This document shows positions 1 to 11,457 of a stretch of 64,000 bases of DNA, piece after piece. Location: NCBI GenBank assembly GCA_019426215.1, contig CM033401.1, positions 8,065,134 through 8,129,133 on the forward strand, in the 5' to 3' direction. The notes beneath the pieces were generated by a model, which was not told where the DNA came from, made no database searches, and saw only the letters and a list, made by a program, of their open reading frames with translations. The stretch comes from Buddleja alternifolia. Taxonomy: Eukaryota; Streptophyta; Magnoliopsida; Lamiales; Scrophulariaceae. Position numbers and translations under genes: made by a program. Every line of letters starts with the position of its first letter. The stretch's first letter is position 1.

Positions 1-100
1 CGAAAAATCGCTTTAAGAAACTCACGTCTTCTACTCAGATTTTCCCACAGACGGCGCCACTTGATGCGGCTCGAAATTACACCAAGAAAAATTGTGAAAT
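1..100 (-). mobile_element. Edge of a Ty3/gypsy-like element (primer site plus LTR start)
   Basis: Positions 1-100 match 37935-38055 closely: the same leader, the same primer-binding-site complement (GACGGCGCCACT at 50-61) and the same LTR start TGATGCGG at 62. On the minus strand this reads LTR end, then primer site TGGCGCCGTCTGTGGG, then leader. The LTR homology stops near 100, so the LTR is truncated there. The rest of the element, if present, lies left of the window. It is the same family as the element at 33969-38565. Confidence 0.75.
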
Positions 101-240
101 ATTAATCCCCTTGAGAATATTATTCATAATGACATTGTTTATAGAGATTACAAGAATGAGATATATGGAAAGAACATGAATAAGGAAACCTAAACTAATA
201 AGGTAACATAAAATAATAATAACTCTAACATATACAACTT

Positions 241-369
241 ATTTTATTATTTGACTCTTTTGTCATTAAAAAGGTGAATTATATATGGATATATATTATT
301 TCTAATTTTCTATCAAGCTTTTATAACAGAAGAATAGATGTACAATAGAAGCCTCAATCCTTAGAAAGA
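241..369 (+). promoter_or_regulatory. Conserved upstream region of F-box copy A1
   Basis: This block is nearly identical to 30360-30490, upstream of intact F-box gene A2. It contains a TATA-like TTTTATAAC about 50 bp before the start codon and the leader motif TCAATCCTTAGAAAGA directly before ATG. The leader motif also precedes A2, A3 and A4 in slightly changed form, so it belongs to the duplicated gene unit. Function as promoter is inferred from position and conservation. Positions 101-240 show nothing recognisable. Confidence 0.55.
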
Positions 370-1490
370 ATGATGAACTCCAAGAGATCTTCGTCCCCGA
401 AATCAGCCGCTATAATCAGCGGCAATGAAGATTTACTTATTGAACTCCTCTCCTTCTTCCCCGCAAGAACCCTAATTAGATTCCAATTAGTAAGCAAACA
501 GTGGCACTCTCACATCCTCCCCGTCCTTCCGTCGACTCCACACCCTCCGACACTGCCACCACAAACCGCAACCCTCTTTCATCCTCCGTCCTACCTTCCC
601 TTCCACCACATTACATGAATTCTTTTATTTTCACCCCACCGTTAAAAAGTTAATCCCATTCAGTTTCAGATTCCCCTTGGTGAAAATCTTGCAATCTTGC
701 AACGGACTATTATTGCTCGAGGCCAAAGACACCGAATATGGCCGCAAAAATGACTATATTTGCAACCCCACCACAATGCAGTACAGGAACGTGATGATAG
801 GAAGAACTTCTTGTGAACGGCTTTGCTTAGTTTTTGATCCTTCAAAATCACCTCATTACAAGGTTATCCGCTTTATGACAAAGGGACAAGCTCGCCCAGG
901 AAGAGAGTATATCATTGATGTGTATGAATCCGAGACTCACACGTGGAATAACTGGGGGAAGCGTCATGTTACTAACTGGCGATTCAACAATGCGGTTTAC
1001 TGGAATGGTGGGATGTATTTCATCAGACCTGGTGGCAACTCGTATTGTTTCTATCTCCAAGAGATAGCAGGCGTTGATGAACGGATTGATAGACCTCCTT
1101 GGACTTGTTATAAAGGGATGCGACATAATTACGCTATGGAATCAAATGGACATTTGCATTCTATATCGCTGTCGGTCCGTCCAGATAAGAACTATTTATC
1201 AATATTCGAGATGAATAAAGAGGATCGTAGTTGGTTTATGAAATATCGTGCTGATATTAATCCTATTGCACATCTATTTGCTGTTAAGTTTCCCGTATTT
1301 GGCTCTGTTTTAGGTATTGTTAGAGGAGACAGGGAAGAAGACTCGACGTTTTTGTTTCATGAGCCTGGAAAGATAATACTTTACAGGTTTCATGAAGAGA
1401 GTTTTGAGGTGATAGTTGATTTTACAACAGAAGATTTTTATGAGGAGGATCAAGTTCAATTTGATTTCAATGATGTCTACCAGTTCAAGA
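370..1490 (+). pseudogene. F-box gene copy A1, frameshifted and 3'-truncated by a copia LTR
   Basis: The protein matches intact copy A2 (30491-31630) almost residue for residue. Two lesions are visible. First, relative to A2, 2 bp are missing near 513-520, inside the F-box helix region after the VSKQWHS motif, so the start codon at 370 leads to a stop at 616-618 while the rest of the gene continues in another frame (open from before 677). Second, at about 1487 the coding sequence leaves the family sequence right after YQF, where intact copies continue to TLAPV and stop; from 1491 the sequence is the end of a copia LTR. The second frame runs on through the LTR to a stop at 1642, adding about 50 unrelated residues. 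Family role: substrate receptor of an SCF ubiquitin ligase. This copy probably cannot bind SKP1 because the F-box is broken. Confidence 0.88.
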
Positions 1491-1995
1491 TGTTGTGGAA
1501 CTCAGAGTCATATTCTACCAAATATAGAAATAGCGAGGGAAATATTGTACTAGAAAACCACACTAGATTTAATTCCCAGGAAAGATTGGAGGCGTCACAA
1601 GGGTCGTGCTTAAAACTCAATCTCCTTGACAGAATTAACTAGACGAATTTAATAGCACAATATAACACTACAACTATAACTAACAATGGCTACTTGAAGA
1701 ATAACACAAAATAAAGAACACCAAAATATAACGAGGTTCGGCTAATTTAGCCTACGTCCTCGGACCCCACCAAAAATATTTCACTAAGGACCAAAGTGAA
1801 AATAGTACAAATTATAGAGGAGAGAAAACAAAATGCCTTAAAGACTTGGGCAAATGTTGGGATGGTTTCTAAACTAAAGAGGTGGTCTCCTTTTATAGGA
1901 GAAAGAGACCACCCTTTACAATATGTTTCCAATGTGGGACAAATGTGCTCTTCATTATCAAAGGAAATGAGTCATTTCTTCACCACACTTCAACA
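1491..1995 (-). repeat. 3' LTR of the copia element, 505 bp
   Basis: Read on the minus strand it begins TGTTGAAGTGTGG and ends CCACAACA, the usual TG...CA ends. The polypurine tract AAGGTGGAGATT (minus strand, about 1996-2008) abuts it. Pieces of the same LTR occur at about 9626-9830 (same orientation) and 28240-28490 (opposite orientation), inside the leaders of other copia copies. Confidence 0.85.
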
Positions 1996-2063
1996 AATCT
2001 CCACCTTGGCGAATTTCCAAAATCTTCAATCTCCTCGTCAAACGCGGTCACCAAAACCAATCT

Positions 2064-4606
2064 TCAAATTTTCCAATGTTCCTTTCCAAGATCATGCACA
2101 TACCTGCTCACAACCCCCACTGCTTGGGAAATATCAGGCCTCGTACACACCATAGCATACATCAAGCTACCAACAACATTTGCATACGGTACTTTTGACA
2201 TGTATTCCCGTTCTGCATCAGATTTCGGTGACAAAGCGGCGCTAAGCTTAAAATGAGGAGCAAGTGAAGTACTAACTGGTTTTGACTTTTCATCAATGCC
2301 AAAACGCCTCAACATCCTACTCAGATATTGTTTCTGAGTCAAACAAAGCCTCCTCAATTTTCTATCTCTGAAAATCTCCATGCCGAGAATCTTCTTCGCC
2401 TCACCTAGATCTTTCATCTCGAACTCCCTTTTCAAATGAGTCTTCAACTTCTCAATTTCTATTAGACTCGGGGAGGCAATCAACATATCATCAACATACA
2501 GAAGAAGATATATGAATGATCCATCTTGTAGCTTGTGCAAATACACACAATGATCGTATTTGCTTCTTGTGTACCCAATTCCCATCATAAACTTGTCAAA
2601 TCGCTTGTACCACTGCCTCGAAGATTGCTTCAATCCGTACAATGATTTTTGAAGTTTACAAACCAAATTTTCATTTTCAGCAACTTTGAATCCCTCTGGA
2701 TGAGTCATATAGATTTCCTCTTCCAAGTCTCTATGTAAAAATGCAGTTTTTACATCCAACTGAACTAGTTCAAAATCCAACTGTGCTACCAAAGCCAACA
2801 AAATTCTAATGGAGGAGTGTTTTACAACTGGAGAAAACACCTCATTATAAACAATGCCCTCCTTCTGAGCGTAACCTTTGGCGACCAATCTGGCTTTGTA
2901 GCGAACATCACCTTGGCTAGGAAATCCATCTTTCTTTGCAAATACCCATTTGCATCCAATTGCCTTCTTTCCGTTCAGGAGACTGGCCAGTTCCCATGTT
3001 TGATTCTTATGAAGGGACTACATTTCTTCACTCATGGCAATCCTCCACTTATCTTTCTCTGGTCCTTTGACTGCTTCAATATAAGTGGTAGGAACATCAT
3101 CAGCGGCAATTGCAGATGCACAAGCCACCATATCATCAAAGCGAGCAGGCTTTCTGATTGTCCTCTTTGGCTTGCTAGTTGCAATTGATTCAAGTTGCTG
3201 TGGAAGTTCTTGAGGTTGAACTTCCTCTTCTTCAAAATCTCCTTCTACCGTAGCAGAATGATCAAGAGTTTCTTGATCTTCTATGACAACAAACTTTTCA
3301 AACTCCACCTGTTTGGGAGTACCATCCTGCTGTTCTGCATTCACCTTTTTCAACACGGTAGATTCATCAAAGGTGACGTCCCTGCTAAAGATTATTTTCT
3401 TTGTTTCTGGACACCAAAGGAGATAGCCTTTTATACCAGAGGTGATCCCCATGAACACAACTTTCTTTGCTCTAGGATCCAACTTTGATTCTTTAACATG
3501 ATAATATGTAGCGGAACCAAACACATGTAAGGAATCATAATCACCAGCAGGCTTTCCAAACCATTTCTCCAATGGTGTTTTTCCATCAATAGCAGTAGAT
3601 GGTAGACGATTAACGAGATGGCACGCATACGTCACAGCCTCAGCCCAAAATTCTTTACCCAACGCAGCATTGGATAACAAACACCGAACTTTCTCCAGCA
3701 AAGTCCGGTTCATGCGTTCTGCCACTCCGTTCTGTTGTGGTGTATGTCTGACAGTGAAGTGTCTGACAATGCCTTCATCCTCACAAAATTTCTGAAATGG
3801 ACCACTCCTAAATTCTCCACCATTATCTGTACGGAGATGTTTGACCTTTTTATCAGTCTGAGTTTCCACCATCTTTTTCCAATTGAGGAATACCTCAAAC
3901 ACTTCATCCTTTGTCTTCATCGTATACACCCAAAATCTCCCGGAAAAATCATCAACAAAGGTTACAAAATAGTGCTTACCACGAGTGCACCAGAGATGAT
4001 CTTCATCACCCCATCCTTAACTCTTACTTCAAAACCTTTCGATTCTAAAGTTCCAACGGAAATAAGGTTTTTTCTCACTTCTGGTGCATACCGAACACCC
4101 TTTAGGGTTATGATTGATCCATCGGGATTCTTTAAGCGAACTGAACCAATCCCAAGTGTAGTAAGAGGAGCTTCATTTGCTGTGAAGACAACGTCATTTT
4201 GTTCTTTGAAATCAAAGAACCAATCCAGATGTGGTGTCATATGATGACTACATGCTGAATCCAACATCCATACTTCAGAAGCACCGCTGGATGATGTCGC
4301 CAATGAGAAGTCCAATTCGGCAACATCACACGCGGTAACATTTGATTCCGCCACGGCCTTAGAATTGCCCTTAGTTGTCAGCTTTGGGCAATCTCTCTTC
4401 CAGTGTCCTGTTTCTCGACAATAGGCACACTCGTCTTTGCTTAGTTTATGTCTGGACTTGGATCTCCCTTTTTTTCCTTTGTTTTTGTTTTGTGAACGAC
4501 CTCTGATGAACAAAACTTCTGCATCTCCGCCTGAACTAACTTGCTTGTCCTTCTTTCTCAGTTCATAACTGTATAGGGCAGCACAAACTTCGCTAAGAGA
4601 TACAGA
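2064..4606 (-). pseudogene. Copia gag-pol relic: zinc knuckle, protease, integrase, reverse transcriptase
   Basis: Reading from the right on the minus strand: the end of gag with a CCHC knuckle (CAYCRETGHWKRDCPK, about 4380-4430); a protease with active site DSACSHHM (about 4230-4265), the DSA form being common in this family; integrase core at 3018-3929 with the HTPQQNGVAERMNR motif; reverse transcriptase at 2064-2888 with YVDDMLIAS. A TAG stop (3016-3018) separates the integrase block from the reverse transcriptase. The protease frame ends at 3962 and the integrase starts abruptly, so the segment normally between them is deleted. The RNase H domain is missing after GKEHW. No frame can make a whole polyprotein. 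Confidence 0.88.
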
Positions 4607-5430
4607 TAGAATAGAGCCCTAATTTTAGGCTAATTCATCAATTCGTAATAGTACAGTTTATAGGCATGTAACTTTTCACCTCCAGTACATATTAGCCTGA
4701 CTTTATAGTCATACCAATTTTCATCAACCTTATTCATTAATTATTAGACATATGAAGCAACTACTCAACTCATGACCTTAAGAAGAATCTAAGTTAATGT
4801 TTTCGGGAGAAATTCCTTAGGTGTTTCAGAATGATTATCCACTTAACTCCTCTACCCTCGACTTATCGTGCATTTGTGATTTATCTAAGGAAAATCTACT
4901 CTAATCTAGGGTCCCACGAGCAAAGTAAAGATATGTATAGTCCATTAAATTCCAAATAAATCAAGAAATCATGTCATTGTCTCAAGTTAATCAATCTCAA
5001 TGCATTAATTGGCAGGCTAAAAAAATTTCATGCTCGATTTTCTCAACATAAAAGCATCTAAACATGAAAGCATACAAATTCCCCCAAACTTGGAAACGTA
5101 CATATCACCAATATATTCAATAACTACTCAACAATTAAGCGCTTCTCACACCCCCAAACTTAAACTCAACATTGTCCTCAATGTTGTCTCTCATAAAGCA
5201 CAAAAAGAGTGAAAAGAAACACTTAACCTCATAGGTCGGTGAAAACCGAACCTAGTCTCATTCATAAGTTCCAAGTGTGGCTCCAAATGGTGCACCCCAA
5301 TCTCCATAGTATGTCATCATCAATCATGCACTTAATAAATCACAACTATCGAGTATAAACTTTTTTTTTTTTTAGAAAACAAACCTAAAACAACTAAACT
5401 ACTAGAAAGCAAAAACAAAAAGAAAACAAA
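4607..5430. other. No gene seen; AT-rich, probably 3' part of a non-autonomous LTR element
   Basis: No convincing coding sequence. Two short CCCCCAAACTT(A/G) repeats (5082-5160) and the phrase TTGGGTTGCCTCCCAAGAAG (from about 5435) are of a type I have seen beside plant gypsy-like non-autonomous elements with a tRNA-Asp primer site, so the stretch may be the 3' untranslated part of the element to its right. That assignment is inference. Confidence 0.35.
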
Positions 5431-5494
5431 AATCTTGGGTTGCCTCCCAAGAAGCGCTCTTTTAAAGTCACTAGCTTGACTTTACCGAGTTATT

Positions 5495-6322
5495 TCAAGG
5501 CGGCTTCCGAATAAATGCCTTGTTCATTCTCCAAGTAAGGATGAAATTTGGCCCGGTGTTGGTAGAATATATGATGAGTAATGACCAAGCAATCATCCGC
5601 TCAGATATTTTATCATAGTCCATCACCACTTCCATCACTCCTTCCCCTTGCACCGAGTGATGATTTGGACTATTCTCCAAGCTATAAGTAGATGACCATT
5701 TTTCTTCACCCATCGAAGTGGAAAACTTAGAGTTCATGATGTAGGACTCAAGGAGACTATTGGTTCTTTTAACCTGAGAAAGCTTAACACTAAAAGGATT
5801 AAAAGCATCAATGTGTAAAGACAAATCAGAATCAACTGGATGCTTAAAAACCTCATAGTTATCACAAATAACCATATCAACTCCTATATTTAATAACAAC
5901 TCACTTTCATTGGAATCAATTACCTCCTTACCAGTGGAGAGGACAGAGGGTGGAGAATCTTCAACCGGTCGAGAAGCTGTAGGAATGGAAGGCTCGGCAG
6001 TGGGAGTTTCACGTTCTGCACGTTCAGGCGTGCCATAAAGTAATGCTTCCAATTCTGCTACACTTTTAGCCGCTCGTTCGGGTGTGATCTTCTGGACAGA
6101 GATTCGTTCATGTTTCAACTCCTCGTCTTCCCTCATAGTTGCATCACCACTCCTCGAAGTCATACCACAATTTGGTCCTTGTTGCAAAACTTGAATGACG
6201 TCGCACACCAATTGCCCATTTTTCGGACAATTCAAATCCTCGAAAGTGAGTTGTATAGCTTGAATGAGTCCTAAAAGCCATTCTTGTTGCTCCGAGGTAA
6301 GAAACGGAGGATTTTCTGCCAT
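5495..6322 (-). CDS. Hypothetical ORF (275 aa) next to a gypsy-type primer site
   Basis: An uninterrupted 275-residue minus-strand frame starting with MAENPPFL. It lies just downstream (element orientation) of a tRNA-Asp primer-binding site and LTR start, where gag normally begins. I do not recognise a gag, zinc knuckle or pol motif. The middle is rich in Pro, Glu, Ser and Thr and looks disordered. It is most simply an element-borne protein of a LARD or TR-GAG type retroelement. A fortuitous frame is possible, but the length is unusual for AT-rich sequence. Confidence 0.4.
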   Translation of the reverse strand: MAENPPFLTSEQQEWLLGLIQAIQLTFEDLNCPKNGQLVCDVIQVLQQGPNCGMTSRSGDATMREDEELKHERISVQKITPERAAKSVAELEALLYGTPERAERETPTAEPSIPTASRPVEDSPPSVLSTGKEVIDSNESELLLNIGVDMVICDNYEVFKHPVDSDLSLHIDAFNPFSVKLSQVKRTNSLLESYIMNSKFSTSMGEEKWSSTYSLENSPNHHSVQGEGVMEVVMDYDKISERMIAWSLLIIYSTNTGPNFILTWRMNKAFIRKPP

Positions 6323-6430
6323 TTATTGGAATTAGAATTAAGACAAAAAAACTAAAGCAAAAATAAATATAAAACAAAAATTATAAAAACTAAACTTGCA
6401 ATAAAAACAAAAACTTAAAAAAAAACAAGT

Positions 6431-7090
6431 CCCCGGCAACGGCGCCAAAAACTTGACACAAAAAATCCTTACGTGTTTGAAACAGCAAGTGGACTGGTCG
6501 TGTGCAGTAATAAAGTGGATTTTTAAGTCCGGATTGTCGAACCCACAGAGACTTGTATTTTAGACTTCTTGAATTTAAAACAAGCAAGAATTAAACAAAA
6601 CTAAAGATTTAAAGATTTTAAAAGCAATAAATTAAACTAAAACAAAAATTAACTAAAATATTATGGAAGCAAGATACAAGAAACAAGATGTCGAAATCAA
6701 GATAGCTATGGAAGAGCGCAACTAAGACACATGTGCTGGCATAAATTAATTAATTTTTGTTAAAATCACGTTTTCATATTATTAGACTAATGTTGCTTTG
6801 GTGGAAACTCCTTAATTAACTACTACCCGATCTCTCGGCTGTAATAATCCTATGACTACGTGACGGTTCTCTAAATATGTCTATCCGAGAGTCAAATCAT
6901 TAGCCATGCATTCACGTTTTAGAATTTTCCGGATAAATCCGGCTAAATGCCACCCGGAAATCTAGTACCTATTCATAAACAATTACACTAGGTTGCAACT
7001 ATGATACAGATCCCAAAAGGAATTCGGGAAGAAGTCACAAAACTGATCTTACCATTTTCTCGAAGGTTCCTAGTTCTTTTATCTGCAACA
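6431..7090 (-). mobile_element. Gypsy-like non-autonomous element: tRNA-Asp primer site and LTR part
   Basis: On the minus strand the LTR ends ...GTGTCA (6454), followed after a short spacer by TGGCGCCGTTGCCGGGG (6431-6447), complementary to the 3' end of plant tRNA-Asp. This primer site is typical of Athila/Tat-type gypsy elements. The LTR extends right from 6454; its far end is not defined and no second LTR was found in the window. The right boundary given is a guess. Confidence 0.6.
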
Positions 7091-8440
7091 CTATTCGACT
7101 AGAGTTACTTAGTACAGTAAGTTGAGATCTTATCTCATTTGCAATTAAGAAATCCAAGAACTCTTTAGACAAACATTGATCATTGTGATCATATCAAATG
7201 GTTTAATACGTTCATCTAACTAATTCTCGACATGAGTCTTAATCAATTGAACTATTCAACATTTTAAGACTTATGTATCATATACATATACAAATGCATT
7301 TGACTATCATCTCGCAGAAAAACTCAAAGAACTAATTGACTTAAACACGAATTGATTCAAATCTTCAGTGTGAACCAATTCAAGCAATGTTAGCAGCACA
7401 ATTGTTTTGGCCTATGGCCTCATAGCATATATCTTCCACAACATGATCACAGACTGGTAGACCCTTCTATATCCAATGAACATTTAAGTCCATCTAAATC
7501 AGTCTTTAGATCATATCAAGATTAATATGACTTACTGCTAAACATACACTTTATTAGTCATTAGAGATTATCTTTCTAATGGTAAGGCACATACTTGTAT
7601 CTAGAATTATGAACAGGTATTTAACAAAATCAAAAAAAAATATCTTTCCTAGTACCTTTACTATAAACAATTATATGAATAACTTTTATTCTTTTAAATA
7701 TAGTGAGCCAAACATTCATTATATTAACAGAAATTATGTTTCTACAAATAAAGTTAAATAAAGACATTATTCAAGACCAATACTTTACTCTAAAGCATAA
7801 ACTCCACTTTTGCTAATTGATATACTCGTACCATCTTTCTTTAGTTCTCAACACCCATTTCTTCCATAGAGTCATGCAATATATAATCTCATTATTTATT
7901 GCACAATGAATTATAAAATTCACAAAAGAACAATACATGGAAGTTTAGGATCCTATCCTATTGGGTTTGACTGACAATTATTATACTAAGGAATTCTAGT
8001 TTATTCATCCAACTCATCATCTTCAAGATGTGTTTGTTGATCTAGTATTCCTTAAGACATCTTGGTAATGTGCAACTTACTCATTACCCATGTCTAACTG
8101 TCCAATCCTGCCATTAAACGTCTCCTTGAAAAAATGATTTTTTTCAGAAGAACCATATCTTGCATCAAGTGCTTGAGAATGGTTGACTAAGTGGTCAGGA
8201 TATAGCTTTTAGTCATCTCAATGACTTTAGGTGATCTTTCATAACGGTCCGCAACAGTCAGTGATTCATTGTCAATTGGAACTAAAAGAACATGTAGATA
8301 TATGAACGAGTTTATATCTACCATAAGTAAATACACTATTAAGATTCACATTCCACTTGACATATCTAGACCCTAAGAACTAATGTTTTCGAAAAACAAT
8401 TATAAAGGACTAGCTAATGCAATTATGAAATAATGAAACT
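7091..8440. other. No gene seen; AT-rich unclassified sequence
   Basis: Only short chance frames are present. The stretch joins the LTR part on the left to the copia leader on the right (homology to 28500-29050 starts near 8440). It may be untranslated element DNA, but I cannot assign it. Confidence 0.4.
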
Positions 8441-9072
8441 ATATATAAGTTATGAGTCGAATCTTTAGCATTAAAACCAAATATGGGATCCACAAACCAC
8501 ATTTTGGTACATGCAATGATGACTGGTTTTCTACATTTCCTCCTGGCAGCAGGCGAGCAAAAAATATAATAAGTTTAGGCGAGAACATTTCTCAGTTAAT
8601 AGGTTTTTCTTTTGTAACTCTTACTAACATCATTAACCCACCATATTAATCTTCAGCCTTTGGGATGACATAACAGAGCTCCTCGGGGAGGCTAATATGT
8701 TTCCCAATCAAGTGTACACCATTACTTAGATATTCATATGGTATCAAGATACTCCACGGCAGGCGTGACGCACTCGTTTATGCATACTTCAATCTACCCA
8801 TCAAGGATCTAATCTTGTAACCTTGAGTGAATACCTTCCTCAGGGAATAATATTCACTTGCTACACCGTTAGACCAGTAATGGAAGCCATGAGAATTCAA
8901 CTCTTGAATCTCTCTCCCACTTGATATTTCAAAACTCGTGGGTTTTTCATTATCATATAATGAATACATTAAATAATAATGAGTACTAATCAAATTAGAA
9001 TTTCCAAGAAATTAATTAAATAGAAAAAATTCAACTATTTGAATTATATGATCTCAAAACGTTTCTCCTTAT

Positions 9073-9480
9073 CTTGGAAAATACTCCCACTCAACTATTA
9101 TGTCAAAAACAATTTGACATCATATATTCAACATATATTTAAACAATTTAAATAATACACTTGATCACATCAAGTTTCTCATGTTGAATACAATCACACA
9201 TGCTAATGCTTTAATAGTGTACATATGCATTATTTAAACAATTTAAACAACGTGATCTCATGCTCATGAAGTATTAAGGTTCAACTTCTTGAATCTTACT
9301 CCCACTCAATCATCATATCACAATATATGATTGACATAAAAATATTCAACATTTATTTAAACAATTTAAATAAAACATTTAATCAAATCAAATCTATCAT
9401 GTTGAATAAATATATTAATGTTATAAACATGTATTCATACTTTTAAACAATTGATCTAATCAAAATAAGCATGCTTTAAG
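9073..9480 (-). repeat. Imperfect tandem duplication in the copia leader
   Basis: Two leader blocks of roughly 200 bp repeat the same order of motifs: CTCCCACTCAA, then TTCAACAT.TATTTAAACAATTTAAATAA, then ATCAAATC/ATCACATC and CATGTTGAATA. The first begins near 9073, the second near 9297. The second is clearly diverged. No coding content. Confidence 0.6.
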
Positions 9481-9625
9481 TATCATAAAAAATTTACATG
9501 TTAAAAACATTAATATCTAGAATTTAATTCCATAAAATTCCATAGTATCACTTAATTTTAAACATGCAATCATGCAAACATGTCTCACATGTACGGATCA
9601 AGAGCTGAAGCTCTAATACAACTTG

Positions 9626-9830
9626 TTGTGGAACTCAGAGCCATATTCCACCAAAAATAGAAATAGAGAGTAAATATTGTACTAGAAAACCACAATAGTT
9701 TTAATTCCCAGGAAAGATTGGAGGCGTCACAACGGTCGCGCTTAAAATCCAATCTCCTCGACAGAATTAACTAGATAAATTTAATAGCACAATATAATAC
9801 TACAACTATAACTAACAATTGATCCAATCA
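9626..9830 (-). repeat. Fragment of the 505-bp copia LTR inside another copia leader
   Basis: This matches about 1491-1690 in the same orientation, including the LTR end CCACAACA. On the minus strand it is followed by AGTTGTATTAGAGC, which looks like a decayed TGGTATCAGAGC primer site, and by CTCTTGATCCGTACATGTGAG, which repeats the leader next to the true primer site at 9920-9966. The leader therefore holds a second LTR-end plus primer-site relic. Confidence 0.65.
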
Positions 9831-10909
9831 TACAAGAATGCTTATATCATAATAACCGATACATGTCTAAAGCTTTAATATCTAGAATCAAAATTCTAAA
9901 ATAAATAACATGTCATCATGCCAATATGTCTCACATGTACGTATCAAGAGTCTGGCTCTGATACCAGTTGTTGGGAAATCGAAAAATAGAGACCTAGCTC
10001 TTATGCGCACATGCATGACATCAAAAATTAAAGCATACATACTATGGCTTAAAACAATTAATTAAACACTTTAATTAATAATTATTATTGCCTATCTATA
10101 GCTAACAATTAAAAGACTACATAATTAAACACTTTAATTAAAATCAATAATTGAATAACTATAAAAACAATAATAATTGAAAATGAAGAAAACAAACCTT
10201 ACACCGAAGATTGGAACTCGCCGGTAGAAGAAAAACTTGTTCACCGCAAAGCCTTCTTTGCAATGCCTCAACAAACTCGGGAGTGTTGGCTCCAAAAATA
10301 CTACTAAAATAAAACTCCGTAAGAGGAATTTTATTTTCTTAAAAGCTAGCTTGCTCTCATAAAATTATACAAGAACTACTTGCTTTCGTTTTTGTGTGGT
10401 GTGTTTGAACTTGTAAATGACACCCCTTTATATCACTACTACAAAAAGAGCCTATTACAGCGCCCCCAATTACAGCGGTTTTTCAAAAAATCGCTGAACG
10501 GAGGGGGCTATTACAGCGGTTCGTGAAAGAACCGCTGTAATAGGTAATACGTGCCAGGTCTATTACAGCGGTTCACTACTGAACCGCTGTAAAAGGCAGC
10601 TAAAAAAAAAAAAAAATTAAACCTATTACAGGGGTTTTAAAAAAAACCGCTGTAATAGGCCATGTACGAAAAAATTTGAAATATTTTTATCTTCCCGCTT
10701 CTCTCTCCCACTCTCAAAATTTAAAACCCATTTCAACTTCTCTCTCTCTCTCTATTCTCGGTCTCTCTCTCGATCCCTCCTCCCCAAAAAAGCTCGACAT
10801 CACCACCACTTACCGGCGCCACCGCCACCGCCGCCGCCACCACCACGACGATAGTAAGCTTCTTCTCTTTGTCTCTTCTTCCCTCTATATATATATATAT
10901 ATCTATATT

Positions 10910-11228
10910 TGTATATGTGTATATGTGTGGGTGTATGTATATTTGTGTATGTGTGGGTGTATTTATTTTGTGTATATGTGTATATTTGTGTATGTGTGGG
11001 TGTATGTATATTTGTGTATATGTGGATGGGTTTGTGTATATTGCGTATATGTTGATGGGTGTATGTATATTTGTGTATATGTGGATGGGTGTATGTATAT
11101 TTGGGTATATGTTCATGGGTGTATGTATATTTGTGTATATGTTCATGGGTGTATGTATATTTGTGTATGTGTGGATGGGTGTATGTATATTTGTGTATGT
11201 GTGGATGGGTGTATGTATATTTGTGTAT
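10910..11228. repeat. Minisatellite, 30-bp unit
   Basis: A (TA)n run at about 10887-10902 leads into a GTGTATGTATATTTGTG-rich array. From about 11055 the unit is 30 bp (ATGGGTGTATGTATATTTGT plus 10 bp), repeated about five times with small changes. Because 30 is divisible by 3, all frames stay open and give artificial Cys/Tyr/Val/Ile-rich or Thr/His/Asn-rich translations, which I do not accept as proteins. Confidence 0.85.
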
Positions 11229-11343
11229 TTACGAAAATATTTCTCGGTTGAAATTTTGCGGTATTGAAATGACTCGAAATTCGTATAGTCATAGCGAAAC
11301 GGTATTCTAAACAAAACGCATGACATTGTCATGCGATCTCGGA

Positions 11344-11457
11344 ATTTTAGCCATTTGAGATCGTTTAAGGCCTCAAATTTGCGTTTTATTATGAAAATAG
11401 GGTATTTTGTAATAAAACGCAAATTTGAGGCCTTAAACGATCTCAAATGGCTAAAAT
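11344..11457. repeat. Perfect 48-bp inverted repeat with 18-nt loop
   Basis: The left arm 11344-11391 and the right arm 11410-11457 are exact reverse complements by direct comparison. The loop is 11392-11409. Imperfect pairing continues outside the arms (for example GCGAAACGGTATTC near 11295-11308 against GAATGCCGTTTCG near 11480-11492). A transcript would fold into a long hairpin able to give small RNAs; that use is inference. Confidence 0.92.

Larger units (their letters stand above)
1491..4606 (-). mobile_element. Defective Ty1/copia element (Tork/TNT1-like), minus strand
   Basis: The left end is a 505-bp LTR, followed rightwards by a polypurine tract and then a minus-strand gag-pol relic. 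It lacks a right-hand LTR: recognisable gag ends near 4606 and unrelated sequence follows. Internal losses include the RNase H region between the reverse transcriptase and the polypurine tract, and the pre-integrase region between protease and integrase. It lies at the 3' end of F-box copy A1. I see no matching target duplication because the right end is missing. Confidence 0.85.

Noticed and set aside
2817..4244. Plus-strand frames across the copia relic (for example 3735-4244)
   Set aside because: Antisense shadows of the minus-strand integrase and protease coding sequence, without domain similarity of their own.
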